64,000 nt of DNA from Plumapathes pennacea (lineage: Eukaryota > Cnidaria > Anthozoa > Antipatharia > Myriopathidae): assembly GCA_964036295.1 (NCBI GenBank), contig OZ038467.1, forward strand, positions 21,270,170 to 21,334,169, written 5' to 3'. This document shows positions 38,700 through 49,347 of the stretch, piece by piece. Position numbers and translations under genes: made by a program. The stretch's first letter is position 1. Every line of letters starts with the position of its first letter. The notes under the pieces are model-generated. The model ran no database searches and was not told the origin of the DNA. It worked only from the letters and a program-made list of their open reading frames with translations.

Positions 38700-41157
38700 T
38701 TGTGCAGTTTTGTTTGAAAATTCCAAATTATACTTCGATTTCAATCAAGAGTTACACGCGCTCTTCTGCAAAACTTCATACTTCCCTTATAGTGGAGCGG
38801 ATATGTGCAGAATTTGGGCCGAATTGTTCACTTTCGGTTAAAAGCACCAAACTTGCAGGAAATATACATTTTGTCATACTAATAAATATCTGATATAGTG
38901 CCATCGCGAAACTTTCTGTTAAATCCAGTTAAGGAGGTTTCCAAAATGGCCGCCATCTTGACCGGAAGTCGAATTCGACATTGATGGAATTTAGACTTTA
39001 AATGTAATTTACATGTTCAGGCTTATTTCTTATTATATAATGAGCCTGAAAGTTAAAAAATATATGTCGAATAGCCCTAGACAATGCATACTTTGGTTGG
39101 TTTTGTGTCATCTACGTTAAACCGGAAGTGAATGTTGCTTTGACCGGAAATACGGTAAAGAGTTTGAAATCATGTCTCCTATTCAAGTATTTTTAAAGTT
39201 TGCTTTAAATGTATCAAATTCCTGACATTTGGAAAATGATTTTTTTATTTTGTCGAAAAGTAAAGGACAAACGCAGAATATAAAAGTTGTTAGTACCCAG
39301 AAGTCCTTAGTCTGCGGAGCCGAAAATAGAATCTTAAAGCTTTCTGAGTGGTCTAAATGCGTTGCAAGGCCACAAAGCCTTGGCTGGGAATATAGTAAAG
39401 TTCATTGGTCTTTACATTTGCATGCCAAAAGAGACAAAGTCTTTCAAGAACGGGCAAAGTGGTGAGAGAGAAGATACATTTTTCACGGTGCAAATCTAGC
39501 TGGCATAGAAGTTTCTATTATATATTTAATTATACGAGGCCTGAACAAAGCAGAAAAAAAGACGCAGTGCACTGGAACCCGAGCAGGTAGTCGAAGACAA
39601 GTACAACATGCAATCGAATTTTACCGCATCCGCAGAAAGTGCCGCTGCATGCTTTGTATGTGATTAACTTTGTACCCGAAATATACGGCGTATTTGCATT
39701 ACAGGATGATAGGTTTTTAGCTAAGCTTTTGCGTCGGTCAATTCGACACTTCGAAAGGGGGATTTGACGCTCTCGTTTCTCTGGGAGACGGGACTTTGAC
39801 AGACGGCTCTGTCCATGGGGTGGAGTCGATTTCACCTCTTCGACAGAGAGTGGGAATTTTGAATTCAGTGGCGGGTCTAGACTGATTCCCTTAATTTCAC
39901 TCCACTTTACGCAAAACCAGTTAGCTGTGCGCTTGGTGTGTGTGTTGAAAGAAATCTGCAAGCACAAGTTTATTCGTTGCAACTGTACGTGGAAGACCGA
40001 TCTCATGTTGCACCGTTTGATAAAAACAGAAAAAATTTTGAGTGCGTAAAGATTTTGAATGCGTTGCCTCGATCAAGGTACTGGTTTTATAACTGGATAA
40101 ATAAACAAATACACATTGCCCTGGCGACTTTAACTCCGACGTTTATTACCGACATACCGTGATGAATCGATAAGAAAATATTTCCTTGTCGAGAGTTTAT
40201 TCCTCTTTGCCCAGTACGTTTATAGTTTATAGATCTTCGCAAATCACTCGTTTTTAATACTTCAAAGGAATATTTCAAACCATCGGATAACTAGCTCAAA
40301 GAAACAATATCTCGTACGCTCGTTTCACAAAATTTAGTTGACTCAAAAGTCAAAGTTTCAGGCTATTTTATTATCCCTTTCTCCGCGATGTTTTGCCCCG
40401 GGGGTGGGGCGTTTGACCATTGAATTCAGCCTTCAAGACGGGCATTTTAGTATTCCTTTTAACCCGATAATAAGGAATTTGACGGTAACATTGTTGGAGT
40501 TTCAAATTGATCAGCTCATTAGCGGAGGATACCGCGCCACTTGTCTAGCCTTGTTGTAAAAGAAGGCAAGGACAGTCATAGACGAGGATGAGGAAATTCA
40601 ACGTTCTGAGGGTAATGTGCTTGTGGAACTAGTTTTGTATATAGAAGAGCCACGTGCCAGTGATGCAAAACTCCGCAAAATCGTTTGATGCGGCTGTAAG
40701 AAAGGATGTCGAGCAAGCTGTTCCTACGTGAAGGCTCACTTACACTGACTGCTCCGTGGACCTGCACTGATGAGTGCGGCAACAGAAATGTACTACGTTA
40801 AGATGATTTACTTCGACGCATTTTCAGCCTGAGAACTACCTTGTCTCTTGTATAGTCGAATCCGTGGAATATTATGCCCTTACCATATTTCTGGTGAGAA
40901 ACTGAAGTAGAAAATCGAAGTTGATCACTTTCGGGAGTGAAAGGGTTAACGCAATCTTCAAACTGTATTGCATGCTTGTTATAGACGAAACGAAACATTC
41001 TACGATTATTGAAAGCCGAATACTATAGTAAGGAGAACTTGGCTTTTGATGCCGGCTGCAGATAATACTGGCACATAATACAGGTTCCCAGTGATCTTGT
41101 AAGCTTCAACAGAACTTAATGGCGTGATTCATGTTAGTCTAATAAATACGTCCAACT
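38700..41157. other. Unassigned stretch
   Basis: No exon was recognised. A partial TTTCACTCCC-type MITE lies at 40885-40948 and repeated CCGGAAGT motifs at about 38960-39145. Open frames on either strand lack splice or domain support. Confidence 0.4.
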
Positions 41158-41790
41158 CAGCCTTGCGTAACAGTCATTATACAAGACTTCACATTTTCGA
41201 GTGCAAATACGGGCCAAAACGAGTGCAAAGATGGGAGCGTATTGCACTCGTCAGGTACCAGATCAACTGGTTTATTAGCTTACGTGATCAATTTTCGGAA
41301 GTAAACTTTACGAACGCGTCATTTTTTGTTCCATTTTGCGCGCAGCAAGAACATTTGCCCTGCTTCGTTTATCGTGTAATAAACAATTTATTGCACGAAA
41401 AGTCGTGCAATACGGCTGTACTTTTATTCGTCAGTTTTATGTTTTTTCGCCTGAAGCAGGCTCGAAAAAATAAAACCGACTCGTAAAAATACTCCGCCGT
41501 GTTGCACTCCTTCCCGTGTAATGCATCGATCAATCAATTCCAGCTGTTACCATCTTTCCCCCCACCCACCCCCCGGGGGCCGACCCGCGGGGACTTTTCA
41601 TCCGTGGATGCAAATTCCTCGCCCCCGGGAAGGAAAAACTGGCAATTTAACTCAATCTTCCACTCTTTTCCTGTGAGCTTTTTCCGGTTCTCGTGCAAAG
41701 TGCCCACCCCCGGGGCAGCCAGGTCTGGGGGGGGGAGATGGTTACAGCTGGAATTGACCTATGCATAATAACCTCTTTATATAGAATGCA
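41158..41790. mobile_element. Foldback-family body with a nested MITE
   Basis: CTTCACATTTTCGAGTGCAAATAC through CGCCGTGTTGCACTCC matches 48985-49347 and 50470-50826. The shared end CCCGTGTA-ATAACCTCTTT is split here by a 245-bp MITE. Confidence 0.8.
41521..41766. mobile_element. MITE with ATGCATCGATCAATCAATTCCAG ends, nested
   Basis: It begins ATGCATCGATCAATCAATTC and ends GCTGGAATTGACCTATGCAT. Its target (GTGTA/ATAACC) is uninterrupted in the related copies at about 49330-49347 and 50811-50826, so the borders are known to within 2-3 bp. A longer G/C-tract-rich relative lies at 45749-46067. Confidence 0.75.
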
Positions 41791-41999
41791 CAAAAAAGCA
41801 ATGCCAATTAATTCTCGCATATATTTGATCCTACTGGGTGTGATACGTGTGCTATTCACGGCCGATCACTCGGCGCTTAGGGAGGGGTGGCTGTAGCATG
41901 GCGTTTTTTGCTTCCACTGCGCGTCTGCGCATCTGGCAAATCGTGGTTCTCGTTTGGATTTTGAGTGCTTCGCTCTCTTGTGCAAGCAAGAAGCTACAG

Positions 42000-42990
42000 A
42001 TAGCCCAAGCGATACGTATTTGAGTGTATGATCGACAGTTTATCATACATAAACACGAGGGTGTGTTTTGTCGGGTTCTACCAGGGTGCATTTGTTTAAG
42101 TGGGGTTTTTTCTATTTCAACTTGCAAAAAAGCTTCGTTTGAAACCATTTCATTCCACTCGTAAAATTCCTTTGCAAGTTTGTTTAATCATTCTAAATTC
42201 TGGCTGCAAAACTGTGTGGTATGCCACGCACACTGTATAGTTGCAGCATTTTGTCATAAGTAGATTCTAATGCTTTATCTTTGAGCCTCTTTATGAGGAT
42301 CCACGCTGACTACAAATGGCTCACTTGTTTCTCAGTGCGGAATACGCAGTGGTTTGTGAGGAGTGTTTAAAATACCCAACAATCTACAAATACAGAAAAA
42401 TAGGAGAATGTAAATGTGACCTTGTATTCTTCTAAAGCTTCTTCGCATTTGCATCGCTCGGTTACCAGAAACTCAGCTTGATTTTCACAGTGATCTTGCC
42501 AGTATGACAATTGCCCGAGTGAGTGCTTTATTACTGGGTCCAAGGTAACTTACTTGAAGTCATTTGAACTCCATGACAATATTTGTTGTTGAAAACGGCG
42601 TGATTTGGTTACCTTCGGGTGGAAACCTTCCCTACTTCGTTTGCAGTGAAAATCCTTTGCAATTTATTTTAGTTCGATATTCTCAACCCATAATACTTTC
42701 CACTCGAAACAACTGCTGCCTCGTTTTGAGGTTTTCCCAAAACAATAGTTTATCTCCATATTAGGGTATGGAACCGGAAAAAGCGTTACAGACGGACGGA
42801 GAGACGGAAGTAGCTTAGTGTATTATTATATATACTGTATGTATGTATGTAACACTACTTCTCTTGACAAGAGAACCAAGATTGAACGCTGAAGTTGATC
42901 TAAATTTATATACTTAGTGAGAGAAACAGCCAAATCAATTTTACTGAAAGAGAATCAAAACTGAACTGGAACTATAATTTATGTGAGTAC
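42000..42990. other. Unassigned stretch
   Basis: No exon was recognised. A short TGTATG microsatellite lies near 42838-42850. Confidence 0.4.
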
Positions 42991-42996
42991 TTGTCT

Positions 42997-43204
42997 TAAC
43001 TCTTTCACTCCCAAGAGTGATCAACTTCAATTTTCTCTTTTCATTCGACCACCAGAGATATATCATGACTTATGGAGAATTTGGCATTTGACACCTTGCT
43101 CAAATGACAGCTGATTAAAACATAAATTCTTTTTTATCCCTCACACATTTACTTGTTTTATGGTTGGGAGAATTTGTATTTTGAGCTTGGGAGTTAAAGG
43201 GATA
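42997..43204. mobile_element. MITE with TTTCACTCCCAAGAGTG ends, copy 2
   Basis: It starts TAACTCTTTCACTCCCAAGA and ends GCTTGGGAGTTAAAGGGATA, the same family as 26292-26462 and 47542-47747. Confidence 0.8.
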
Positions 43205-43343
43205 AGTGTGTAAATCCTGTCATGATTTTTACTTCCTCTTTGGCCTATCAAAGTTCTCTAAACCTTTTTTTAACTAAATATATAATATTAACATTCAATA
43301 CTAAAATTAACATTTTCCCAATAACATACCTCTATTTAACTGT

Positions 43344-43503
43344 CTATGTTTCATCTCTCAATCCATCATCTGTGATCAGCTGCTCTTCTTTCAGGAATTC
43401 CACCAGAACTTCTGCTACTGTGGGCCTCCCCCTGGGGTTTGTTAGTTTGCACTGAACATGTACCCTCAGGAATAGTCTGGGGATATGATTGTCACCTGTC
43501 ACC
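43344..43503 (-). pseudogene. POMK-like segment 4: C-terminal exon
   Basis: After CTTTTGTAG the exon reads VTGDNHIPRLFLRVHVQCKL then RGRPTVAEVLVEFLKEEQL and stops at TAG. The RPT-x-x-EVL motif is the usual end of the kinase C-lobe. It starts with one nucleotide, so the missing preceding exon ended in phase 2. Confidence 0.6.
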
Positions 43504-43579
43504 CTACAAAAGAATTTTATCCACAACATTAGGATGCTCTGCACCAAGGTCCTTTTTATACTGTACACCATTTTTTAAT

Positions 43580-43898
43580 AAAAAGGTTCCCCTTTCACAT
43601 ATATACCTTTCATAAAGAATACTACTTATTTCATACACCATTTAAGGGAATTATTGCATTTTTTTGGAGCAAAATTAGTTTTTAATGACCCTACGAAATT
43701 CCTGCCAAAATATTTCTGCATAACGGAAGGACTGAAAGTCCTACCTTTTTTTACCTCTATCCTGAAAAAGGTATGGCCCCTTTCATATACCTCTAGCCTA
43801 AAAAGGCACCCCATTTGCATACTTCCAGCCTGAAAAAGGTACCTCTTTTGGGCAGAGCCTCCCCATATAGCACACTATAGGGAGTGCCCCCCCCCCCC
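43580..43898. repeat. Pyrimidine-rich degenerate repeats replacing the kinase activation-segment exon
   Basis: Imperfect copies of CCTGAAAAAGGTA with CCCCTTTCATATACCTCTAG follow each other, ending in a C13 tract at 43887-43899. Confidence 0.6.
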
Positions 43899-44072
43899 CT
43901 CGGAGTCACACATTACTTTTATACCAATAGGACTGTTGTGAAGGAAGTCAAAAATCTTCACATAGCACAGCTCAAATCTGTGTCGTACAATGCCGTATTC
44001 TGACATTTCTGGTTGCATTAGGAAGGACTCCAGATTATCTGCTGAGCCATGCTTGTAATGACCAGTCACAAG
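43899..44072 (-). pseudogene. POMK-like segment 3: start of the C-lobe
   Basis: After TTTTTGCTAG the frame reads LVTGHYKHGSADNLESFL and later FELCYVKIFDFLHNSPIG followed by VMCDSE. The FLH-x-SP-x-G-x-x-VMCDS string is a POMK signature. It joins segment 2 in phase 0. The frame then runs into a 13-bp G tract. Confidence 0.65.
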
Positions 44073-44099
44073 CTAGCAAAAATACAAATAAAATAACTG

Positions 44100-45745
44100 A
44101 TCTGAGACTTGATCAAAATACAAAACTTTGTATAGGGCTGCATTCATTAAGAACCAGGAAGGGGGATAACAATATTTTTGTGCATTAAAAGGGGGCTATT
44201 AATTTTTAAAGTCAGACATCATGGGGGTGGGAAGAATTTTTGAGATGATAAAGGAAATAATACTCAGATTCGATCAATACCTTTTCTGCGTACTCAAAGT
44301 AACTTAATATAAATTTATAATTCACAAGTCATCAACTCCTGCTTCTTTTTAAAATGAATGAGAATGAGATTTGCACTATGAAATACTCCACGTGTAAAGC
44401 TGTTTATCAAAAAAAAATTTTAAACTGTTAAACTTAACACTGTATCAAACTATTCAGTAGACAACAGAAGCTAAACTGTACACAGTTCTTTTGTTCTTAA
44501 ATCTATATATAAGGAATGTCACTTTTAAATTACTGTACTGTACTCTTGCAATGTTTGGATAATCGTCTGTGCTGACAAAGGAACAATGAATACAAAAACC
44601 CAGAATAATGAAAATGCAATTTCACTGGCAAATAATGAGTAACACGTCTGCTGTTAATATTGTACCTTATACAAACTGCTCAACAATCACCACAGTGATT
44701 CAGTGATGTTATCAATCAAATCTCCTATATGCCAATCTGTAATTGTGATCCCTTGGACAGTCTTTTTTGCACCCATGATTCTACCACTTAACTGATCAGT
44801 GTGTTACAGCTAGTGCATTCATAAAAAGTGTGGTTTCTAAAGTGTTTGTTTGAACATTTGCATTTTGTTAAAAAAATAAAAATGCAGGAAACAGTGTTTC
44901 ATGAAATCTAGATTTCAAAATTTTCCAGGGGAGCATACCCCACACCACCCTAGCAGCTTACGCCTATCACACTTACCCCCCCCCCCTCAATCTGCCCCTG
45001 AGCTTTCTTCCATTAATGAAACATTCAACCGTTAGCTATTAAGAGCAATTTGTAGAAATTATCACACTTTTGGACATTCTAACTCTCCCAACTTTTGATG
45101 CAATCCCCAAACTTTCAAGCAATTCAAAAATATGTATAATAATATGCTGCCTGAAACCTTGAAAAATGAAAAATGCTGACTCTCATTCAGAAGACAAAGT
45201 TGGGAGCATGCCTCCGGACCCTCCAATCTCCCTACTTTTCAGCTCCAGGGGTTGGAATGTCTGCACTTTATATATTTAGCTGCTGTTAGTTACCAAATAA
45301 ATGAGAGCATCACACAATCATAAACTCCTGTAGAGTCCCTTACCATGTCTTTTGTGTTATGTGTGCTTAGTCAAAAACAATAACACTGTGTTTAGGCCAC
45401 TGATATGATGTATTTACATTATTTATCAACTGTTGGATTAAAATTGTTACATAGTTGCTCGCAAAAAAAATTGTAAAAGGACCAACAATGAATAGATGAA
45501 TATTAATCAAAGTCTTGAGAAGAATAATGAATAACCTAAAGAAAAAGGCCAGGATTATAGATAAATACACCAGGGGGAATACTCTGACCCTGTAGGTAAA
45601 GCTTGACAATTGACATAAAACTGGGACTTGTTGTTTTAATGTGATTAGTGAGGCTCCAAATATTTCTTCTTAGCAGACAAGGGACCCCCTTTTCCTGGTC
45701 CGTAATGAATGCAGCCTAACGTTTATGCAACTGTGCCTAGTACAG
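44100..45745. other. Intron-like stretch of the POMK-like gene
   Basis: AT-rich sequence without a recognisable exon. A C9 tract lies at about 44980. Confidence 0.45.
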
Positions 45746-45748
45746 TAA

Positions 45749-46067
45749 TGCATCAATCAATACCATCCCCCCCCCCCCCCCCCCCCCCCCCCACCCACCC
45801 TCGGGAATACTCCGGGGATTTGTCAGGCCTGTGTCCTGGAGGCAGGTAATTTGTACAGCAAACGAGTTGCCCCGGGGGTAGGGGTGAGGAATGATTGATC
45901 GTAAAATCCTAGATGGCTGCCAAAAGGAGAGCTTGTCTAAATCAGTCCACACTTCCACCCACTAGTGCATTTGCAAAAACGAAAAATATATTTCAAGTGA
46001 AGAGGTGAAGAGGTGAAGGGGGGGGGGGGGGGGGGAATGGTAACAGCTGCTGGAATTGATTGATGCA
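45749..46067. mobile_element. MITE with ATGCATCAATCAAT ends and long C/G tracts
   Basis: It begins ATGCATCAATCAATACCATC followed by about 24 C, and ends after about 18 G with GGAATTGATTGATGCAT. It is related to the nested element at 41521-41766. Confidence 0.7.
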
Positions 46068-46133
46068 TAAGTGCAACATACAGTTGTAGTTTAAGTTTTA
46101 GTTTTCCATTCACCGGTATTTCAAACAACTTAC

Positions 46134-46214
46134 CTCCACACTTTCGTAGCACATCCCTATAAGTTGAACAACAAATTGGTTGCCTTGAAGTCCTGATACC
46201 ATTTCCATGCCGTG
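46134..46214 (-). pseudogene. POMK-like segment 2: helix C region
   Basis: The 27-codon stretch HGMEMVSGLQGNQFVVQLIG MCYESVE ends at a GTAAGTT donor in phase 0. It matches the family pattern HG-x-x-M-x-x-LQG-x-x-VV-x-L-x-G-x-C. A TAA precedes it directly in frame. Confidence 0.6.
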
Positions 46215-46247
46215 TTAAAAGAATCCTCAAAAAAACACGGCACTTAC

Positions 46248-46484
46248 ACATTTTGAGTGCACAACACCATAACCGAACCAGTCGGCCAGAAAAACCTCCT
46301 TAACGGCGTTCAGGTGACCCGAGCAGCCTAACCTCCTCCTCGTCCGGACATCGGATGATATATCAACACAGTTCAAGTACGGAAAACAAGCAATTATCCA
46401 ACCACGAAACCTGAAGTGTCCACTTAAGCAAGGAATGCTTAAGTGGACAAAGCTGTTGTTCTTCGATGGCACGAAGTTTAGCAT
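46248..46484 (-). pseudogene. POMK-like segment 1: cysteine motif and nucleotide-binding loop
   Basis: CLSGHFRFRGWIIACFPYLN precedes CVDISSDV and then GHLNAVKEVFLADWFGYGVV. The C-x5-W..C-x-x-x-L-x-C and AVK-x-VFL-x-W-x-G pattern is diagnostic of POMK. The donor is GTAAGTG. A perfect 12-bp-stem hairpin (46418-46448) lies within the coding part. Confidence 0.6.
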
Positions 46485-47340
46485 TTAAAATCTGTTACAC
46501 TTCCAAATATGTTCGTGAAACAGCAGGTGATATGTGAGTAGCAGGAAGGAAATTGTCGATCCGTTGCAGCATGGTTCTGTGCAGTGTAGCATACTTGCGA
46601 CTAAATACAGGAATCGCTCCTGGTTCTCATTCAAGCGGCCATGTTGGAATTCAGTATGAGAAGGACTTGACACTAGTCTCCAGTTCTCCGCGTCAAAATG
46701 GTCTGCCGCGGATGGCCCTGGGAACGAGGTTGTGCGGAGACAGAGCTGACAAACGCACTGTGCATGCGCGGCCGCGCAGGCAAGCTTTTTCCCGCTGGCG
46801 CGGGTGTACTCTCCACTGAATCCCTTTGTATTTTTTAATTGTGTGGCGAAACACAACTTCCGGCGGAGTTTTTTAAAAAAGTTAAGACGCAGAAGCAAAA
46901 GTTAAGCTACAAATTTTTAGAGTTTGCAGTTCAATAGTTTTTCTCTTCCTGAGCTTTTGCACCTACCACTTTCCTCCTTGCACCCGTGGTGAAAATTGCA
47001 AAACAAATTCGTCCTTGTCGGAGTGATTTCATCGCCATAGCGGCCGTTTAGTACTGGGCCAGCTGCATTCCGTGAAAGTCGTAGATAGTATAAAAGGACA
47101 ATATATTTAAGGTGAAAGGACCGGTCAAGCATTGCAACGAAAAGGAAAGCTCTAAGGTTAATTTAAGTTAATATATTGAACTCAGTGATCGGATTCTGAA
47201 AAAGATAAACAAAGCATACGAACTGATGACGTCACCAACGCAATGCGTTTGTCAGCTCTGTCGACTGCGGACTGTCCGTTCAGTTGAGTTCTACCAGTTG
47301 CACAGATTACCTCCCTCTACCTCGCCGACTCATACTCCGG

Positions 47341-47415
47341 GTTACGAATCAGCACACGGCGATTGGTTCACATTGCCACGTGATATGTGATGACGTAAGG
47401 TGACTTCGCGAACAA
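47341..47415 (-). promoter_or_regulatory. CRE-like / E-box / CCAAT cluster, copy 2
   Basis: Read on the minus strand: TACGTCAT, CACGTG and ACCAATC in the same order as at 7231-7300, with flanks GTGTGCTGATTCG also shared. A full CRE TGACGTCA lies nearby at 47227. Confidence 0.45.
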
Positions 47416-47541
47416 TTTGAGATGTAGTCGATTGAATCATACGTTAATGGTTGTGTATAAAGATGTCATCGCAGGGAGGGTAACTTGGGAGGTACAGCTG
47501 GAGTGTTCTGTGACATGCGGAGCATTTCAGAGAACGATTTC

Positions 47542-47747
47542 TTAACACTTTCACTCCCAAGAGTGACCAACTTCAATTTTCTCCTTGAGTTTCACACCTG
47601 AAATATATTACACCGGAGAGGTTGGCTTTTGATAACTTGCTCACATGAAATCTGATTGAAGTATAGATTCTCACTATATCACTCATACATTTTCTTCTTA
47701 AAAGGCTTGGAGAATCTGTATATTGAGCTTGGAAGTGAAAGGGTTAA
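47542..47747. mobile_element. MITE with TTTCACTCCCAAGAGTG ends, copy 3
   Basis: It starts TTAACACTTTCACTCCCAAG and ends GCTTGGAAGTGAAAGGGTTA. This is the cleanest copy of the family. Confidence 0.85.
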
Positions 47748-48845
47748 AGTCGTATTTTTTACTGGCGATTTTGTCCCAGAAGCCCAATGCACTACATGTA
47801 TAACTACATGAAGTGTGACGAAAAAAGGAAACACGCCATTCGAATATCAGGTGCAATGACAACTTTTAATGTTTCTTAAAGTACATGGAAACACATTTCT
47901 TTTGCCTTTTTATTGACTTGTTTTCGTGTTAAAACTAAACATATAGAAACAAAAGCTCATTAAAGTCCCCTCTATTATATACTGGATACGAAATAAACGC
48001 TAAGATTAACCTTGTAAGCCAACAGGAACCTCGATCAATTTGTCGAGTTAAGGTTACGCTGGACCTCATCCAGTCATTATATATGCATTTAGTAAAAGTA
48101 TAAGGGTATGCACGAACTGTTCCGAATCACATGACGTGTAGTGTATATTTTCGTTCAACGACTTTTTCTGAGGGATTGGTGAAAAAGTCGCAATTAGCAC
48201 ATAATTATATTGCGAAAATGTTTTGAGTCGGAAGAGCTTCGAATTGAAATACTTTTCTTTCGGTGTCCCAAAACATAACGTGGCTATGCAATGTAATAAA
48301 TAGATATTTCGCAGACATAAACTGGATAAATAGCTTTTGTTCAAACCTTGAGCTCGCAACTAAACTATAGCCCAATAATTATCGAAAAGAAAAAAGACAT
48401 TCCCTTTTTTTAAAGCTGCTCCGGCTACTGTTTATAGCTAACATAACTTGTAAATTAATCCTAGTCCTCTTGTAAATTTGTAATGCTTTAAAACTAAAAA
48501 GCACTGCCAGTAATTGGTTTTCTGTTTTAAGTTCATGAATTTAATGGCTTTAACAAAAAACTAAATATATATTGTTCTACTGACATTCCCGTAAATATTA
48601 TAAATTATTGTATGAGAGTTGAACTTCGATCATTTGGTGGCATAACTTCTTTAATTTTCTCTGTCAAGATTTTTAAATCGATGACCGGATTGGAAGCTGT
48701 AAGTGAATCTTTGTGTAAATGAGTGTGCGCACATTTTGCCTGGGATTTAATGAAAACAGTTTTGCTCGAAGTCTCTGTTTCATGTTTGCTGAAATATATT
48801 TTATTATTATAAAACTACGTCACAGTCATATAATAAATCCCTCAT

Positions 48846-49347
48846 TCGATGGTTTAGCGCGTAATACGGGCCGGCATTTTACTCGTTACTCGCATTTTTC
48901 CTCGCCCCGCGGCGGGGCTCGGAAAAATACGAGCAACTCGTAAAATACCGGCCCGTATTACGCGCTAAACCATCGAATAAGATGTATTTATTACACGACT
49001 TCACATTTTCGATTGCAAATACTGGCCAAAACGAGTGCAAAGATGGGAGCGTATTGCACTCGTCAGGAACCAGATCAACTGGTTTATTAGCTTACGTGAT
49101 TAATTTTCGCAAGCAAAGTTTACGAACTCGTAATTTTTTGTTCCATTTTGCGCGCGGCGAGAACGCTTGCCCTGCTTCGTTTGTCGTATAATAAACAATT
49201 TATTACACGAAAAGTCGTGCAATACGGTTGTATTTTTACTCGTCAGTTTTATTTTTTCTCGCCTGAAGCAGGCTGGCTCGAAAAAATAAAACCGACTCGT
49301 AAAAATACTCCGCCGTATTGCACTCCTTCCCGTGTAATAACCTCTTT
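48846..49347. mobile_element. Composite foldback element, copy 1 (two palindromes around a body)
   Basis: A 131-bp palindrome (48846-48976; arms GATGGTTTAGCGCGTAATAC..) is followed by a body (from TTACACGACTTCACATTTTC). It ends in a second hairpin (49217-49322; CAATACGGTTGTATTTTTAC against its inverse). The same layout occurs at 50326-50826. Open frames inside are repeat translations. Confidence 0.85.

Larger units (their letters stand above)
43344..46484 (-). pseudogene. POMK-like (protein O-mannose kinase) gene, broken
   Basis: Four minus-strand segments align in order to the POMK/SgK196 family: 46484..46248 (N-lobe), 46214..46134 (helix C region), 44072..43899 (start of C-lobe) and 43503..43344 (C terminus with TAG). 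POMK phosphorylates mannose on alpha-dystroglycan in the ER lumen and is a type II membrane protein; no membrane segment was found here. Only 33 bp separate the first two segments, with a stop in the frame of the second. The activation-segment exon is missing and its place is taken by a G tract and pyrimidine-rich repeats. The gene therefore appears non-functional, unless the assembly is wrong. Confidence 0.6.

Noticed and set aside
39530-40006. 158-codon minus-strand frame
   Set aside because: No domain, no splice support and a composition like random translation; nothing similar in neighbouring frames.
46485-46898. 137-codon minus-strand frame upstream of the POMK-like segments, considered as its N-terminal membrane anchor
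   Set aside because: No membrane segment of the right kind, no splice donor joining it in phase, and it overlaps repeat-like sequence (CTGGGAACGAGGTTGTG).
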